From assembly GCA_905250115.1 (NCBI GenBank), contig CAJNOI010000132.1:109549-173548 (forward strand): DNA of 64,000 nt. Direction: 5' to 3'. Below, one piece after another: positions 23,311 to 34,836 of the stretch (its first letter is position 1; each line of letters opens with the position of its first letter). Both the position numbers and the translations under genes were made by a program. The notes below the pieces were generated by a model. The model had not been told where the DNA came from and ran no database searches. It saw only the letters and a program-made list of their open reading frames with translations. This DNA is from Adineta steineri (Eukaryota > Rotifera > Eurotatoria > Adinetida > Adinetidae).

Positions 23311-23376
23311 GGTGGGTGTTGGTGTGAGTGTCTCAGTATCTCTATACTTGCACCCACTACCACACCCACACCCACT
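23311..23376. repeat. Telomere-like hairpin repeat, copy 3
   Basis: GGTGGGTGTTGGTGTGAGTG on the left and a long C-rich right arm with CCACACCCACACCCACTT; about 25 nt lie between. The arms pair well, and the right arm reads as two and a half TGTGGG units on the other strand. Confidence 0.7.
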
Positions 23377-23408
23377 TGTTCATCCGTATCTGAACTTTTT
23401 CTGTTGAA

Positions 23409-23675
23409 TTAATAACTGAATTCGCACAACTTTTTTCTTGTTGGTATTGATGATGATTCACTATGATTGTCACTAATTATAGCATTATTGTCACCATCAC
23501 CTGATATGCAATTGTAATCAATTTTTTTAATTTCTTTTTCTGATACTTCAACAAGTATTAACAAAAGATATGAGTTTTCAACATGATGTGGATTATTTTT
23601 TATTGATGTTTGTGGTGTAAGTAGTTTTCTATCTAAGTATGGTCTTGGTTTTTGGATGGCCTCTTGAGTTTGTTG
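23409..23675 (-). pseudogene. Open reading fragment without start codon, unidentified
   Basis: Reverse-strand frame of 88 sense codons between stops with no Met; codon choice looks like that of real genes here. It reads QQTQEAIQKPRPYLDRKLL at one end and ends RKKLCEFSY. The composition (Lys/Ser/Asp-rich tail) could be a last exon or a decayed gene fragment. I do not recognise the family. Confidence 0.3.
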
Positions 23676-23863
23676 TTACTGGTGGTGTAGTATCCAGGTC
23701 GAGCAATCCGGCACGGAAACGGCCGGTTCTGTGATATTCCAGAGATTTCATGAAAGCAGTATTCCAGTTGAACGGATTCGGTGACCGGATTTATCTGGTT
23801 TGGGCCGGAACCGACAGGAAAATGTTAAATACGAAATCTGAATTAAAATATTCAATTTTTCAA

Positions 23864-23910
23864 AGGTGAGTGTGTGGTTTCTATATCCGTCACACCCACA
23901 CCCACCCTCT
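23864..23910. repeat. Telomere-like hairpin repeat, copy 4
   Basis: AGGTGAGTGTGTGG, short spacer, then CACACCCACACCCACCCTC. This is a compact member (about 47 bp) and its right arm is the closest in the window to perfect TGTGGG repeats. Confidence 0.7.
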
Positions 23911-24155
23911 ACAATATCTGAATTCCAATTTCGTATTTGATACTAATGTCGAGATGACCTGATATAATTTTTGTTTTGAAAAAGTATTTGAATAGGAATT
24001 ACTGTTTATTTTAAGTTCTTTGTTTAAATTGTATTTATCAAAAGTATTTAAAATGTTAAATGATTAGTTATAGTTTTCGACAGTTCTACATTACAAAAAA
24101 AATTAGTTTATTTAAATTATTAATATTTTTTTAAAAGCATATCTTTATCTATTAG

Positions 24156-25301
24156 TTAATCGCGATATGCAGTTGTCCTAGTTGTAACAATATGATTTGT
24201 AGGTGTATAAACTGATCTATGTATCGGTTGTTGAAATGAATCATTTCTATCGTAACTGACAATACGTGTACGTCGATTTTCTCGTCCATCATCTTCATCA
24301 TAATCTCTTGATGATCTGTAAGATGGATAATAAAGACTTTCAGCTGAACGTTCTCGTCGTACTGGACTCGATGTTTGACGATCATCACGATGATGACTTA
24401 TATGTTCATGTCGTCGATGATGACGTGAATGATTGCTCGGTACTGGTGATTGAATACGACGAATTTCACCAATTGTTCTATCTGATACGACTGTTGGTGT
24501 TAATTCTGATGAATAAATTTTTCCATCATTATAATACATTCCTGGTTGAAGTGCAACTTGTATTCGTAATTCACCATTTTCAAAATATGATACAATTTTC
24601 GATAGATCAGCTGTATTTGGTAATGGAATTTTACGTGTAAATTTTTTTGATACATGTTCTTGATTAGGATCGGATGATGTTCCTTGTTTAGTTTTACCTT
24701 GTACAATTAAATCTCGACCTTGAACAAATACATCAAGTTCATCAGGTGTATAATCATGACAATCGACACGATATTCAATTTTTTGATTATCTTTTGAATA
24801 GATTTTAGTATATTGTTTATCATCATGTACTCTTCGAGAAACATCTGCAGATGTTGTTAATACAGTAGGTGACTGAATAGAATTCGTATATGTATTTCTT
24901 GTATTTTTATATGATGAAGATAGACGTGGCATTTCAATAATTAAACGATTTGTCCATCGTTCAATATGAGATTGTAAATTATCAACATCAGCATCTGGTG
25001 GTATTGTAAAAGTTTGAAGAACTACATTATCTTTATTTTTTGATAATAGATAATCATATTTAAATGTATGTCGACGACGTGCAGCAACAATTAGACGACC
25101 ACGTTGTGATTTATCAATTGTATAGTCACATTTTTTTGGACCAAATGGACATTCAACAACAATACGTAGTAATGGTAATAATGACGTAGGTATTATATTC
25201 GTTGTTGGCACTGATGATTGCCAACCTGATGCACGTATATTATCCGATTGTTGTCGTGAAGTATAATATGCATTATTCACATCCGAATAGTATCGATTCA
25301 T
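24156..25301 (-). CDS. Small heat-shock protein with two alpha-crystallin domains
   Basis: Single exon, 381 aa from the ATG at 25301; an upstream in-frame TTG is not a convincing start. Residues about 172-251 form a clear alpha-crystallin domain (IEYRVDCHDYTPDELDV, then FTRKIPLPNTADLSKI and FENGELRIQV). Residues about 44-126 look like a first, divergent copy of the fold. The C-terminal 120 residues are Arg/Ser/His-rich and disordered. Small HSPs are ATP-independent holdases that keep unfolding proteins soluble; tandem-domain forms are known in flatworms. A role in desiccation tolerance would suit a bdelloid but is inference. The usual C-terminal I-x-I motif was not recognised. Confidence 0.85.
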   Translation of the reverse strand: MNRYYSDVNNAYYTSRQQSDNIRASGWQSSVPTTNIIPTSLLPLLRIVVECPFGPKKCDYTIDKSQRGRLIVAARRRHTFKYDYLLSKNKDNVVLQTFTIPPDADVDNLQSHIERWTNRLIIEMPRLSSSYKNTRNTYTNSIQSPTVLTTSADVSRRVHDDKQYTKIYSKDNQKIEYRVDCHDYTPDELDVFVQGRDLIVQGKTKQGTSSDPNQEHVSKKFTRKIPLPNTADLSKIVSYFENGELRIQVALQPGMYYNDGKIYSSELTPTVVSDRTIGEIRRIQSPVPSNHSRHHRRHEHISHHRDDRQTSSPVRRERSAESLYYPSYRSSRDYDEDDGRENRRTRIVSYDRNDSFQQPIHRSVYTPTNHIVTTRTTAYRD

Positions 25302-25961
25302 AAGTAAAAAAGAAATACTTATACTTCGAAATATCAAAAAAAAAAAAAGAATGATATAGCAATTTTGATAGGTCCACCTACACTCATTTAGAATACATTG
25401 AAAATGCTATTATACAACGATTTGGATTCTCATATAAATATATTACTATTATTTTATAATTTAATGTACATGTCAACATAATTTTCTTGCGGTATAGTTT
25501 GATATCCTTTCGTTTTTCTTTTTTATTGATTCTTTTGTAAAAAACAAATTAGTCATTGCCTTTATATTTAATTTCTGTTGTATTGGTATCTTACAAATAA
25601 TAATCAGAGATATAAAATGAGATTTTCTTAATTCATTCGATGTTAACATGAACAAGTACGTTGATTTTTATTATAAAAAAATCAAGAGTCTATGTTCCTA
25701 ATAAGCGTATTATAATTTAATCTAGCTTTTGTCGATATTAATATAATTAGACTATATTTTAATTATCTTGTGTTACAGCTTGATGCATTTAAATCAAAAA
25801 AATTGGAATATCTCTGCACGTCATTTTTTAATGACACTATGATTTTATTTCATTAATCAAATATATTTTTACAAAAGTTTAATATATCAATAAATTTGAA
25901 TAATATTTATCGTCATCCACTACCCCAACCACGTCGTGTTCGTTCTAAAATAAAGAATATA
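25302..25961. other. Intergenic, promoter side of the small HSP gene
   Basis: AT-rich spacer. It should contain the small HSP promoter; I looked for heat-shock element triplets (nGAAn/nTTCn) but found no clear array. A short motif encoding RTRRGWGSG near 25917-25946 on the reverse strand follows an acceptor-like TTTTAG, but no donor could be matched to it. Confidence 0.4.
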
Positions 25962-26495
25962 TTATGAAAATATTTTTATATTTTGTAAAATTTTCTCAAT
26001 TAAAAAATTCATATTATCAATATCATTATCAATTGATAATGGTGGTTTATATAGATTTGTTGTCGACGTTTGCTTAAGAAATGTCTGAATTTCATTATTT
26101 TGATCAGAAACTAATGATAACAAATGAGAAAGATTGCTAATTAATTCTATATTATGATCTTCATCTTCATTATGAATAAAAGATAGAAAGTATTGAAGAA
26201 CTAAATGCCAATCAATTTCATAAATAATAGTTTTAATAAGAAGTTTTTCCAAAAAATTCGAAATAGAAATTTTATTGATCATTGTTTTTCTTTAAATACG
26301 CGCTCGTATCAATTACTTACCATCAAGATCGAAAAATTTTGTTTGCAAATTATCATTAATGTTATTTTGTTGTTGAAATTTAAATATTTTTCCTATTGGA
26401 TGTTTATGTTGATGATGATAAAGTGAATAGGATACTGCTGGATTTAAGAATACTAATATTAAACCAAGGAAAATAATTGTGTAATATACATTCAT
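25962..26495 (-). CDS. Small secreted protein, tentative two-exon model
   Basis: Exon 1 (26321-26495) begins with a good signal peptide (MNVYYTIIFLGLILVFLNP, cleavage likely before SYSLYHH) and ends at a strong donor GTAAGT in phase 1. The frame that follows, to the stop at 25962, is open and acidic/hydrophobic. The best phase-compatible acceptor is the TTTAG inside the open stretch near 26202. I recognise no family. The gene is probably real, given signal peptide plus donor, but the second exon boundary is uncertain. Confidence 0.4.
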
Positions 26496-27493
26496 TTTTG
26501 TATTAATAAATGTTTACGTCAGTCTTAATATGTTCGGCGTTCTACTTCTGGATTTGTTGTTTAAATTTGCAATTAGAATAGATGTACACGCAGGTTTTTA
26601 TTGTCGTTCTTACACCTACGCACACCTAGTCGAAGAAAAATAATTATTAGAAAAACGCTCTTACTAGAAGAAAAGCTTTTTAATGTTGTTTATGAAGATT
26701 ATTAATACCCCTTTTAAGATGTACCTAATAGATATTTTACTTATGTAGAGAAAAGCTTTCAAAATAAAAAAACATATGTTATATATTCTTATCGAAAAGT
26801 AGATAAAAATGATCTTTTTAATTATAATCTACTGTAGTATGAATAATATTTTTGTCAATTTTAGATGATAATATTAAGTAAACATATAGACTTAAAATAA
26901 CTCCTTTGAAGAACTTATCAGACGATAATGATAATAGATTTAATTCAAGATAATTGACAAATAGATTAAGCTAAGAATAGCATTCTCTTCGATTAATTTA
27001 GTTTTTTTTTGAAAGTACCCGATGCTCTACGTCAAAATATAAATACGGAAAATTATACTGAATTTATCATATAACTGTCATGAGAAAACTTTATTGTAGA
27101 GATTAATGCTTGATTTTTGTACTACGATGATTAAATTTGACAGATGTATGTCATAAAATCTGACACGGAAATACATTAGAACTCCTACTGTTGAACTCCT
27201 ACATTCGGAAAAAATTAAATCTCAGTATCATAATGCATTCATGATTTGATGGATACTAATTATTCTAGATTCCTGTCGGATGTGAGATTTTACAAGATCC
27301 TGTATGATTCAAAAGATAATGTATTATTCAAAGTTCGTAGATATTTCTAATAAATAATCTTTTAAATATATGCAAGATAGTGAATGAAATTTATTTGTTG
27401 AACAAAATGTTTTGATGAAAAATGATGATTGAAATAAACTGTTCTCTAAAGATGATAATAATATTAATAATATATATATATATATGACTATAA
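26496..27493. other. Intergenic, no gene seen
   Basis: About 1 kb of AT-rich sequence with many stops in all frames. No hairpin repeat, RNA gene or transposon signature was recognised. Confidence 0.5.
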
Positions 27494-28997
27494 TCAATGT
27501 TCAATATCAATATTATTATTCATTTGATGAAGTACATCATCCATATCTACACGTTGTAATGGTATAGATGATGTTCGAATCACATTAATTGCTAATGATG
27601 GTATTGTAGTTGTTTCAATTGTACTTGTTGATGAAGTGAATTGTTTTCTAAACCAAGATAGAAATGTATTATTGTGTACATATGATAAATTTGATGGTAA
27701 TGTTAAATCACTTGTATCGTTAGTTGATAATGATATATTAGAATAAATACGTGATAAAATTTGTTGACATAGTTTATAAAGTGATTTACCACGTACAGTT
27801 TGAGAGTTGTTAGTTGTTAGTTGAACAGATGAATTAAGTGGTAACATTATTGTTTGATCTGTTGAATAAAATGTATCATTATCAGATGTAGAATTAGTAG
27901 GATTAGTTTCAAAAGTAGTAGTTATTTCTTCATTGACTTCTTGTGTAACGATAGTATTAGTATAGTTTGTTAATTCAATAAATGTTGAAGTTATCAATGT
28001 ATTTGACGGTTCCGTAACATTCATATTTTCGAGATCTTCAGTTGTATTTAAAAAAACCGGTTCAGATTGTTCAATAATTGGTGTTGTCATATTTTCTATT
28101 GCCATACTACTCATATCTGTTTCAGAATATGATAAGAAATTCGTTGAATTATCATATTGTTCTGTAAATTCAGTTGTATTCATATCAAATGACGATATTG
28201 TAGTAATATCTGAAAAGATTTCTTCAAGTTGAATATCTTGTGCATAAATAATATGTTCAGTTGTTCCAATTTCAGACGTTATAAATGTTGCCTCTACTGT
28301 TGTTGTTGTTGTTGTCGTCGTTGTTATTGTTGATGTTTTCGGCTTTGAAATAACGGGAGCTGGCTTAGTAGTAGTTAATAAATCAATAAAATCAATTTGA
28401 TCAGTATCTTTACTATTTAATGATTTGTGTTTTATTCTCTCATGATAAGCTTCTTGTAACATATTAAATAGAATTCGTGTATGTACAGGTGAAAGTGCTA
28501 CAAAAGAATAAGATGATGTAAAATTTATAAATAATCGATTGACTTACATGACCATATATTATGATTATTTTTTAATACATGTTGTTCACATGTTGAACCC
28601 ATATAACCAAAATAACATCGACATTCGAATGATGTTAAACTTGTTTCAACACATAATCCACGATTACCACATGGATTTTCTTGACAAACACCTAATGAAT
28701 AAATAAGTTATCAAATGAAAAAGAAACATATAATTAATACCAAGTCGTTTTTCACATAAAGCTCCGTTATAATTGATCGGACATATACAAATATAAGTAT
28801 AAGCTGATCCAAAACATGAACCACCATTCATACATGGCATTGACCAGCAAAGATTACCTTTACAATAAATATAGATATAGATAGGAAAAATTTAAATAAC
28901 TTTTGACATTATTTTCACCTGTAATCCAGTTAGCATTAGTAAAACATATGATGTTTAAGACTACGATTAGTAGCCAACAGAGTGATACTACATTCAT
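27494..28997 (-). CDS. Secreted protein with two EGF domains and a long Thr/Ser-rich mucin-like region
   Basis: Four exons (28919-28997, 28741-28857, 28548-28691, 27494-28497), all joined in phase 1, give 447 aa. Exon 1 encodes a signal peptide (MNVVSLCWLLIVVLNIICF). Exons 2 and 3 each encode one six-cysteine EGF-like domain (CMNGGSC, then CPINYNGALC; CGNRGLC, then CYFGYMGSTC), a symmetrical phase 1-1 arrangement typical of shuffled EGF exons. The last exon is rich in Thr, Ser and N-glycosylation sites, with a run of Thr at about 28290-28330. No transmembrane segment is visible at the C-terminus, so it should be extracellular. Function is unknown; adhesion or a matrix role is a guess. Confidence 0.8.
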
Positions 28998-29963
28998 AAT
29001 GTCACTTTTAATGCAATTGAACTGATCATTGCTATCGATGACAACAAGTATTTATTACTATCATCGAATATTGTTCAATAAAAGACAAAAAAAAAGAAAT
29101 AATATATGCTCAGATCAAATGACATGTATTTTATTGAACGAGTATTTCTGTTTACAATAATTGTATGAACAATATATGCGCATACCTACATATGTCGAGA
29201 CAAGAACGAAGTATATACGACGGCCAACTTGGATTAGCTTATTTACAGATCGTGTAATGAGGGAGAAAAAAAGCAATATATGATCCTTTTTCTATCAGTC
29301 TACTCCAATAATGAGAGTGAGAAAGGGATTGAATAGGTGTCAAACAAAACCAAGATAATGAAAAGAAAAGAAAATATGGAATCAATACTATTGTTTGTTT
29401 TTTTTCTTCTTCTTCTTCTTCACAGAATTCAGTTTGTATTTGATCAATTACATAATCTAATGTTGATAAAATACACCTACAATATAACTAATGATGACAC
29501 AATAATTCAAAGCTTAGATAAACTATCAATAGTGAACAACGAACGACAAGGAATATAAATCAATATTGTATGTTCGATCGCTTATCAATTGACTTTATTA
29601 TCGAAACAATTTAATGAATGACTTTCGAAATATTTTTTTCAAGATACTTCCATAATATTAAAGAGATAATGATTCTTCCGATTATATATATATATGTGCC
29701 TATATATTTCAAATTGGATTATGATAAAAATCTGAGAACCGTTTGTATTTGTTTTACATAAGAGAAAAAAATCATAGGACTAGAGAGTTCATCAATCCAT
29801 ACATGCTCAAGAAAGTTATACATCAACGTGGAATAAGAAAAAAAAATGAACAGTATATCGCAGTAGCAAACGTTAATATCTGACTCCGTGTGTGTAGAAA
29901 AAAAAAGAATAGAATATATCGAATATAAATTTCATGTGTTGTCAAGTTTGATCATTAATTAAA
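28998..29963. other. Intergenic, no gene seen
   Basis: Spacer between the EGF gene promoter side and the 3' end of the SLBP-like gene. A 73-codon forward frame (29337-29558) begins at GTG and matches nothing known. AT-rich with no repeat family noted. Confidence 0.45.
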
Positions 29964-31651
29964 CTAAAGTGTTAATGTTAATTCATCATTTTCATTTATA
30001 TCACTAATTCCATCTGTTCTTGCTATATCCTGTTTACTATCTTCATCAAATTGATGTAAATTACGACGCCATGTACGTAATTGTCCATCGAAACAACGTC
30101 GTGAACATTTACGATATTTATTTGGTGTTGCTGGACATTCTCGCCGACGTTGTTTTCTATTAGAAAGAAAATAATTTTATATAGAAAAAAAAATCTAAAC
30201 AAAATAGCTTACTTAATTGGATATTTTGCAATATAAGTAGCGTATGAATCAGACATTTTTCCTTTTAAAATTTCTTTCGTTCGTTGACGTAATGTATGTG
30301 GATCACTTTCAACTTCTTGTAAAATATCATCTTCAGTCATTTCTGTATATTTAGGAAATGTTTTCAAATGACGAATATAACTATAACAAACGTAATAAGA
30401 TTTATATATATGCATATATCAAAAGATTATTATAATTACTTAAATAAATATTCAAGTTCAATTTCTTCAATTTCAGAAATCATCTTAGGATCGTCACTAA
30501 AATAACGTTCTGAAGCACGGGCAATATGAGTTAATGCACGTTTTCGACTACAATAAAAATCATACTTTTCTAAAGAAAAACAAATCAAAATTTTAGTTTA
30601 TTTACCTTGCATCTGCAGTAACCATATCTGATTTAGCACGAACAAGTGAACGACCACTACCTGCCTTTTGTTTTTGATTCATAACACTTACACTTTTACG
30701 TAATGTAATACGATCATTATTACTATTCGTTTTATTAACATGTGCTGTCATTGAATCGTTTTCACATAAAGCTGTTTTAAGAGCTGTATCTGCACGAACA
30801 CTTAATTCAAATAGTGCATCAATAGATGTTCGACCTGTTGTTGATTCATTTCTATAGTTTAATAGAAATAGAAGATTTGTATTTACATATATCAAACTTT
30901 ATATTTACTCTACTGATGGTGTCCAATTAATTATTGTCGATGGAATAGTTGTATTCATACGAACTGTTGTTGATTGTTCAATAGATTTATCTTCATTTTC
31001 ACCACTTTCCAAAATAGGCATTAATTTAATCTGTGATTGACCAGTCGATGAAATATCATCAAGATTTTGATTATTACTTGATTTTTTTACCAAAGATATA
31101 TTTGCTAATGTTGTATTTATTTTATTTAAATCTCGTGAATCAGTCATATTTATAATACGTGAATTACTTTTAAAGAAAAATATAGATAATTTTTGATTAT
31201 AGAAAATTTTCTTACCATGCATTATTATTTATGGTATCAATTGAACTACGAAAAACTTCTGCTGACATTGATCGTGAAGCTAATGTACGACGTAATCGAT
31301 TACTATTAATATTATTATTATTGATACTATCATTTCTTGATGGTGATCTATAGAAAATAAAGAAGAATAGGTTTTTTATTAAAATATTATTTTATCATCA
31401 AAAAATAACAAACCGAGCGCGATTAAAACCAGAGAACGTAGCTTGAGCATATTGTTGTTGTGAAACATTATCAATATGTACTTCCTAAAACAAGAAAAAA
31501 ATGATAGAAGTTTTTTATAGAAAAACTTTAAACATACTCGAGCAGCTTTTGGAACCCATAAATCTAATGAAAAAAGTATCTTTTGGATCTGAGCATCAAG
31601 TGCATAATCTGAGCAAAGGCTCATTAAATCTTTGATACTATACGTAACCAT
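29964..31651 (-). CDS. Histone stem-loop-binding protein (SLBP)-like, long N-terminal region
   Basis: Eight exons (31538-31651, 31414-31484, 31216-31347, 30909-31166, 30606-30851, 30440-30547, 30213-30380, 29964-30156) give 429 aa. The last two exons carry a segment resembling the SLBP RNA-binding domain: a Tyr-x-x-Tyr helix (SDSYATYIAKYP) followed by the hallmark TPNK (about 376-379), then KYRKCSRRCFDGQLRTWRR, matching the family pattern TPNK(F/Y)-x-K-x-SRR-x-W/F-D-x-Q-x-x-x-W. SLBP binds the 3' hairpin of replication-dependent histone mRNAs and directs their processing and translation. The first 300 residues (Ser/Asn-rich with basic blocks) are not recognised. The domain is divergent, with Phe for the usual Trp of SRRSWD and Cys substitutions, so this could be a paralogue with altered RNA preference. 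Confidence 0.72.
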
Positions 31652-31872
31652 TATTATACTTTGTAATAGAATATAAATCGATGAAAAAATGTGAAAAAAA
31701 GTAAGTTGAACAAAGAACTCGACTTGAAAAACCTCTCTTTTCTCGTATTCGTTTATTTTATTCTCAAATAGTACACAGAGAAAAAGTAACAAAAGCGATA
31801 TCTATTGATGATTTAAAATATATGTTATGATTGGTGAATGAACATTGACAATCATAATAATTGAATATATGG
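31652..31872. promoter_or_regulatory. Probable bidirectional promoter, SLBP-like / DPF
   Basis: Just 221 bp lie between divergent start codons. No TATA box in a convincing position; the right part carries a short ATGG repeat that overlaps the DPF start. Confidence 0.35.
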
Positions 31873-34073
31873 ATGGATGGATGGAACGAACGAACATGTA
31901 ATGAACATAAACAAACTTTACTATCGATTGAGAAGAGAATGATTGATATATTACCATCATCACGTGTTTCACGTGCATTTGGCTCAGAAGTTTCTTACTC
32001 AGATGCATTATCGAATGTACATAAATTTAATTCACGTCTATTACGTGAAAGACGTATTCGTTTGCGTTTACCATTTGTTGATTCACAAACACATATTATT
32101 CAAACACCAACACAACATCATTTATGGAAACAACCAATTCAACGTCTTATGCCTTTTCGTCATGATCAAGTTTCATGTTATGAACGTAAACAATGGCATA
32201 AAAGAAGACCACATCCACCATCAACAGTAAATCAATTGCAATCAACTAATTCAACAACAAATATATCAAATACTGATGAACAACAATTAGATTCTTTATC
32301 AACAAAACCTAGTAATATCAATGGATCCTTACAAGTATCAACAGATGATGATCCTCGTGTTGCTGTACGAGCTGGTGATCTTGGTATGTAAAAGCTTCAA
32401 GGATCATTATTTTGAAATAAAATTGTTTTTTTTATAGGCATGTCAGGTTCCGATGTTCATATGATTTCTACAATTGAAAATCCAGCTGGAACAGGTGGTC
32501 GATTTGCTGGTGGTTCAAGTGATGATTCATCTCAATCTTCTGCAACACCAATGACTGGTCTTGTTCAACCTCAACAACCACATTGGCCACAACATAATAC
32601 AACATCTCACAATCATCATCTTCAAAGTTATATTCTTGAAGGTGATGAAGATCTAGATGATATTGATTATGATGATTATGGTGGTAATGGACCTGGTACA
32701 CCTGGTGGTCCATCGTCTCCTGTATCTACTACTACAACACGTTCAAAACGTGGTAGTTCTACGAAACGATTATCACATTCTAGTACAAGAAAGAGTAATA
32801 CTGGAGGAAACTCTGCTGGTAGTGGTAGTGGAGCGACTGGAAGTGCACCTATTCATCCTGGTCATCGTCGTCAACAATATACACTTGCTGAATTACCATA
32901 TGTGTGTGAATTTTGTCCTGCACGATATAAAACGAAGCCTGGCTTACAATATCATTTAGCTAAACATAAAGAAGCAAATACAGATCATCGACCATCATCT
33001 TCAACACCAACAACTGCTGATAATAGTGGATCATTATCACCCACATCAGTTAATACATCATCAATGATGAAACAAAAATATATGAATCCACCTATTGATC
33101 ATCCACAACAACAACAACAACAACAACATCCTATGTATTCGAATCAACCTATGCCAGGCGGTCCAATGCTTCATAATAATACGATTGGACATGTACCTCA
33201 TGGTGGTGCTCCTCCAGGAATGCCGACACCACCTTATCCAATGGGTCATCATCATCAGCCACCACAACAACAACAACAACCACCACCATCATATGGTATG
33301 CCACCTCAACCTCATCATCATGCAATGCCTCCATCAGCTTCCATGCCACTCACTGTTGCTGCTTTATCTGGTTCGGCACCTCCTACTAATGTTCCCTATT
33401 ATTCTCAACAACAACAACAGCAGATGGCACATCAACATCATATGATGATGATGCAACAACAACAACAACAACAACATCAACAGCAGCAGCACCACCACCA
33501 ACAACAACAACAGCAACAACAACAACAACAACATCAACAGCAGTTTCAACAACCACCAAAACAACCTACTCCATCAGCTGACCCTTTACCTACTGTTATG
33601 ACAGGTATTCAATGTGATTTCTGTGGAGGTGATGAACAAGAAAATAAAACAACGAAATTACCAGAACAAATGATTACTTGCAAAGTAATTTTATTTTCAT
33701 ATGTCATTAACTATTATTTTTAATTTTAATTTATATTCTCTATCTAGGATTGTGGTGGTTCTGCGCATCCAACTTGTCTTAAATTTACTCCTAATATGGT
33801 TCGTCAAGTTAAAACATATCCATGGCAATGTATGGAATGTAAAACATGTACTGAATGTGGTAATTCTGAAAATGATTCAGAACTTTTATTTTGTGATGAT
33901 TGTGATCGGTATGTTTTCTTTTCTTTTAGTCATTGATTATTTATTTTTATATTTTTGCTTTCTATTTTAGTGGTTATCACATGTATTGCTGTACACCACC
34001 TCTATCAGCAGCACCTGATGGCGATTGGCGATGTAAATTATGCTCTGCTCAATTCGGCGAACTTCGATCTTGA
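31873..34073 (+). CDS. DPF-family (Requiem/BAF45) SWI/SNF subunit with tandem PHD fingers
   Basis: Four exons (31873-32383, 32438-33684, 33748-33908, 33971-34073) give 673 aa. The N-terminal Requiem domain is clear ([16 protein letters not shown], then RLPFVDSQT). Further on are the acidic stretch [15 protein letters not shown], a C2H2 zinc finger ([21 protein letters not shown], Cys at about 325) and two PHD fingers near the C-terminus, starting CDFCGGDEQ (about 562) and [20 protein letters not shown]. This is the layout of DPF1-3, subunits of the BAF chromatin-remodelling complex whose double PHD reads acylated and unmodified histone H3. At 673 aa it is far longer than human DPF2 (391 aa) because of a His/Gln/Pro-rich insertion with CAA/CAG runs between the zinc finger and the PHDs. 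The ATG at 31873 is the first in frame after an upstream TTG. Confidence 0.93.
33100..33560 (+). repeat. CAA/CAG/CAT trinucleotide-rich tract (poly-Gln/His coding)
   Basis: Several runs of CAA with interspersed CAG, CAT and CAC inside the DPF gene, the longest around 33450-33545. They encode poly-Gln broken by His. Such tracts vary in length between alleles. Confidence 0.85.
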
Positions 34074-34836
34074 TCTATCAATTATTTCTCGTCTGTTTTA
34101 TCTCTATGTATGCGTGTACATGTTCAATCTAATGAACATTGTATGTCAGTTTATGTCTTTATTATTTGTATTAAAATCTCCTTATCTTTCTTTTTGTAAC
34201 AGAATATAATCATTCTTTGTTTTTTTTTCTCTTAAACGTACAGTTATTTGTATAATGAAAGCTAACAAAAAAGCATAGTTGTACGTTAACGTCGTCATCT
34301 TATTTGATCGACGATTTTAAATAAATCTATTAATCAGATAAATCTAACACATTTTTTTTTTAATAAACAGTTATCTATTTAAATAACCAAACAAAATATC
34401 TCTTATATAAGATACTAGTGTTTAGAAAAGTACATTTTGTTTTTCACGATAAAAATTATAATCGTAATCAATCGAGTTTTTAATAAAAGTTCTAATGAAA
34501 ATAAAATAAAAAGTAGAAAATTATGTGACCAATTACAAAAGGAAATCGAAACGACATACTTTGTCAATGTTTTTATTGGATCATTTTTATAAACCAACCA
34601 TATGAATGCTATGTTTGATAATAGACTATACTGAGTCATAAATAACCTGATGTTAGAATTTATCTATCTGAATGTGAACTTTTCACATCATGTTTTTCAA
34701 ATAATCTATCATTAACAAACACGAAATAACAGATTCATATAATATAATAAAAAAACTAATAATATTTCTTATTTAAATCAAGGCATATGAATAATAAGCT
34801 AAAATAATTCAATTTTACATATATTTTTAGTTTCAG
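34074..34836. other. Intergenic, no gene seen
   Basis: AT-rich spacer between the DPF stop and the ABCB8 start. The ABCB8 ATG follows TTTTAGTTTCAG directly, so a 5' UTR intron may end there, with its donor somewhere in this segment. Confidence 0.45.

Larger units (their letters stand above)
23076..24155. other. Repeat-containing intergenic region
   Basis: Holds two telomere-like hairpins (23311-23376 and 23864-23910), a GC-richer block at about 23690-23820 of unknown origin, and a reverse-strand open frame without Met (23409-23675, listed separately). The GC-richer block is unlike the surroundings and may be transposon debris. Confidence 0.45.

Noticed and set aside
24152..24706. Alternative frames over the small HSP gene on both strands
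   Set aside because: They overlap the convincing alpha-crystallin frame and have unnatural composition.
25917..25946. RTRRGWGSG motif as a neuropeptide exon
   Set aside because: An acceptor precedes it, but no GT donor in the preceding open frame can join to it before the stop, so I cannot build a supported gene model.
29337..29558. 73-codon forward frame with hydrophobic start
   Set aside because: Starts with GTG, follows CTT repeats that create the Leu run, and no splice-compatible partner or family was found.
33061..33564. Several open frames on both strands rich in Leu, Met, His or Asn
   Set aside because: These are shadows of the CAA/CAT trinucleotide tract in the DPF gene.
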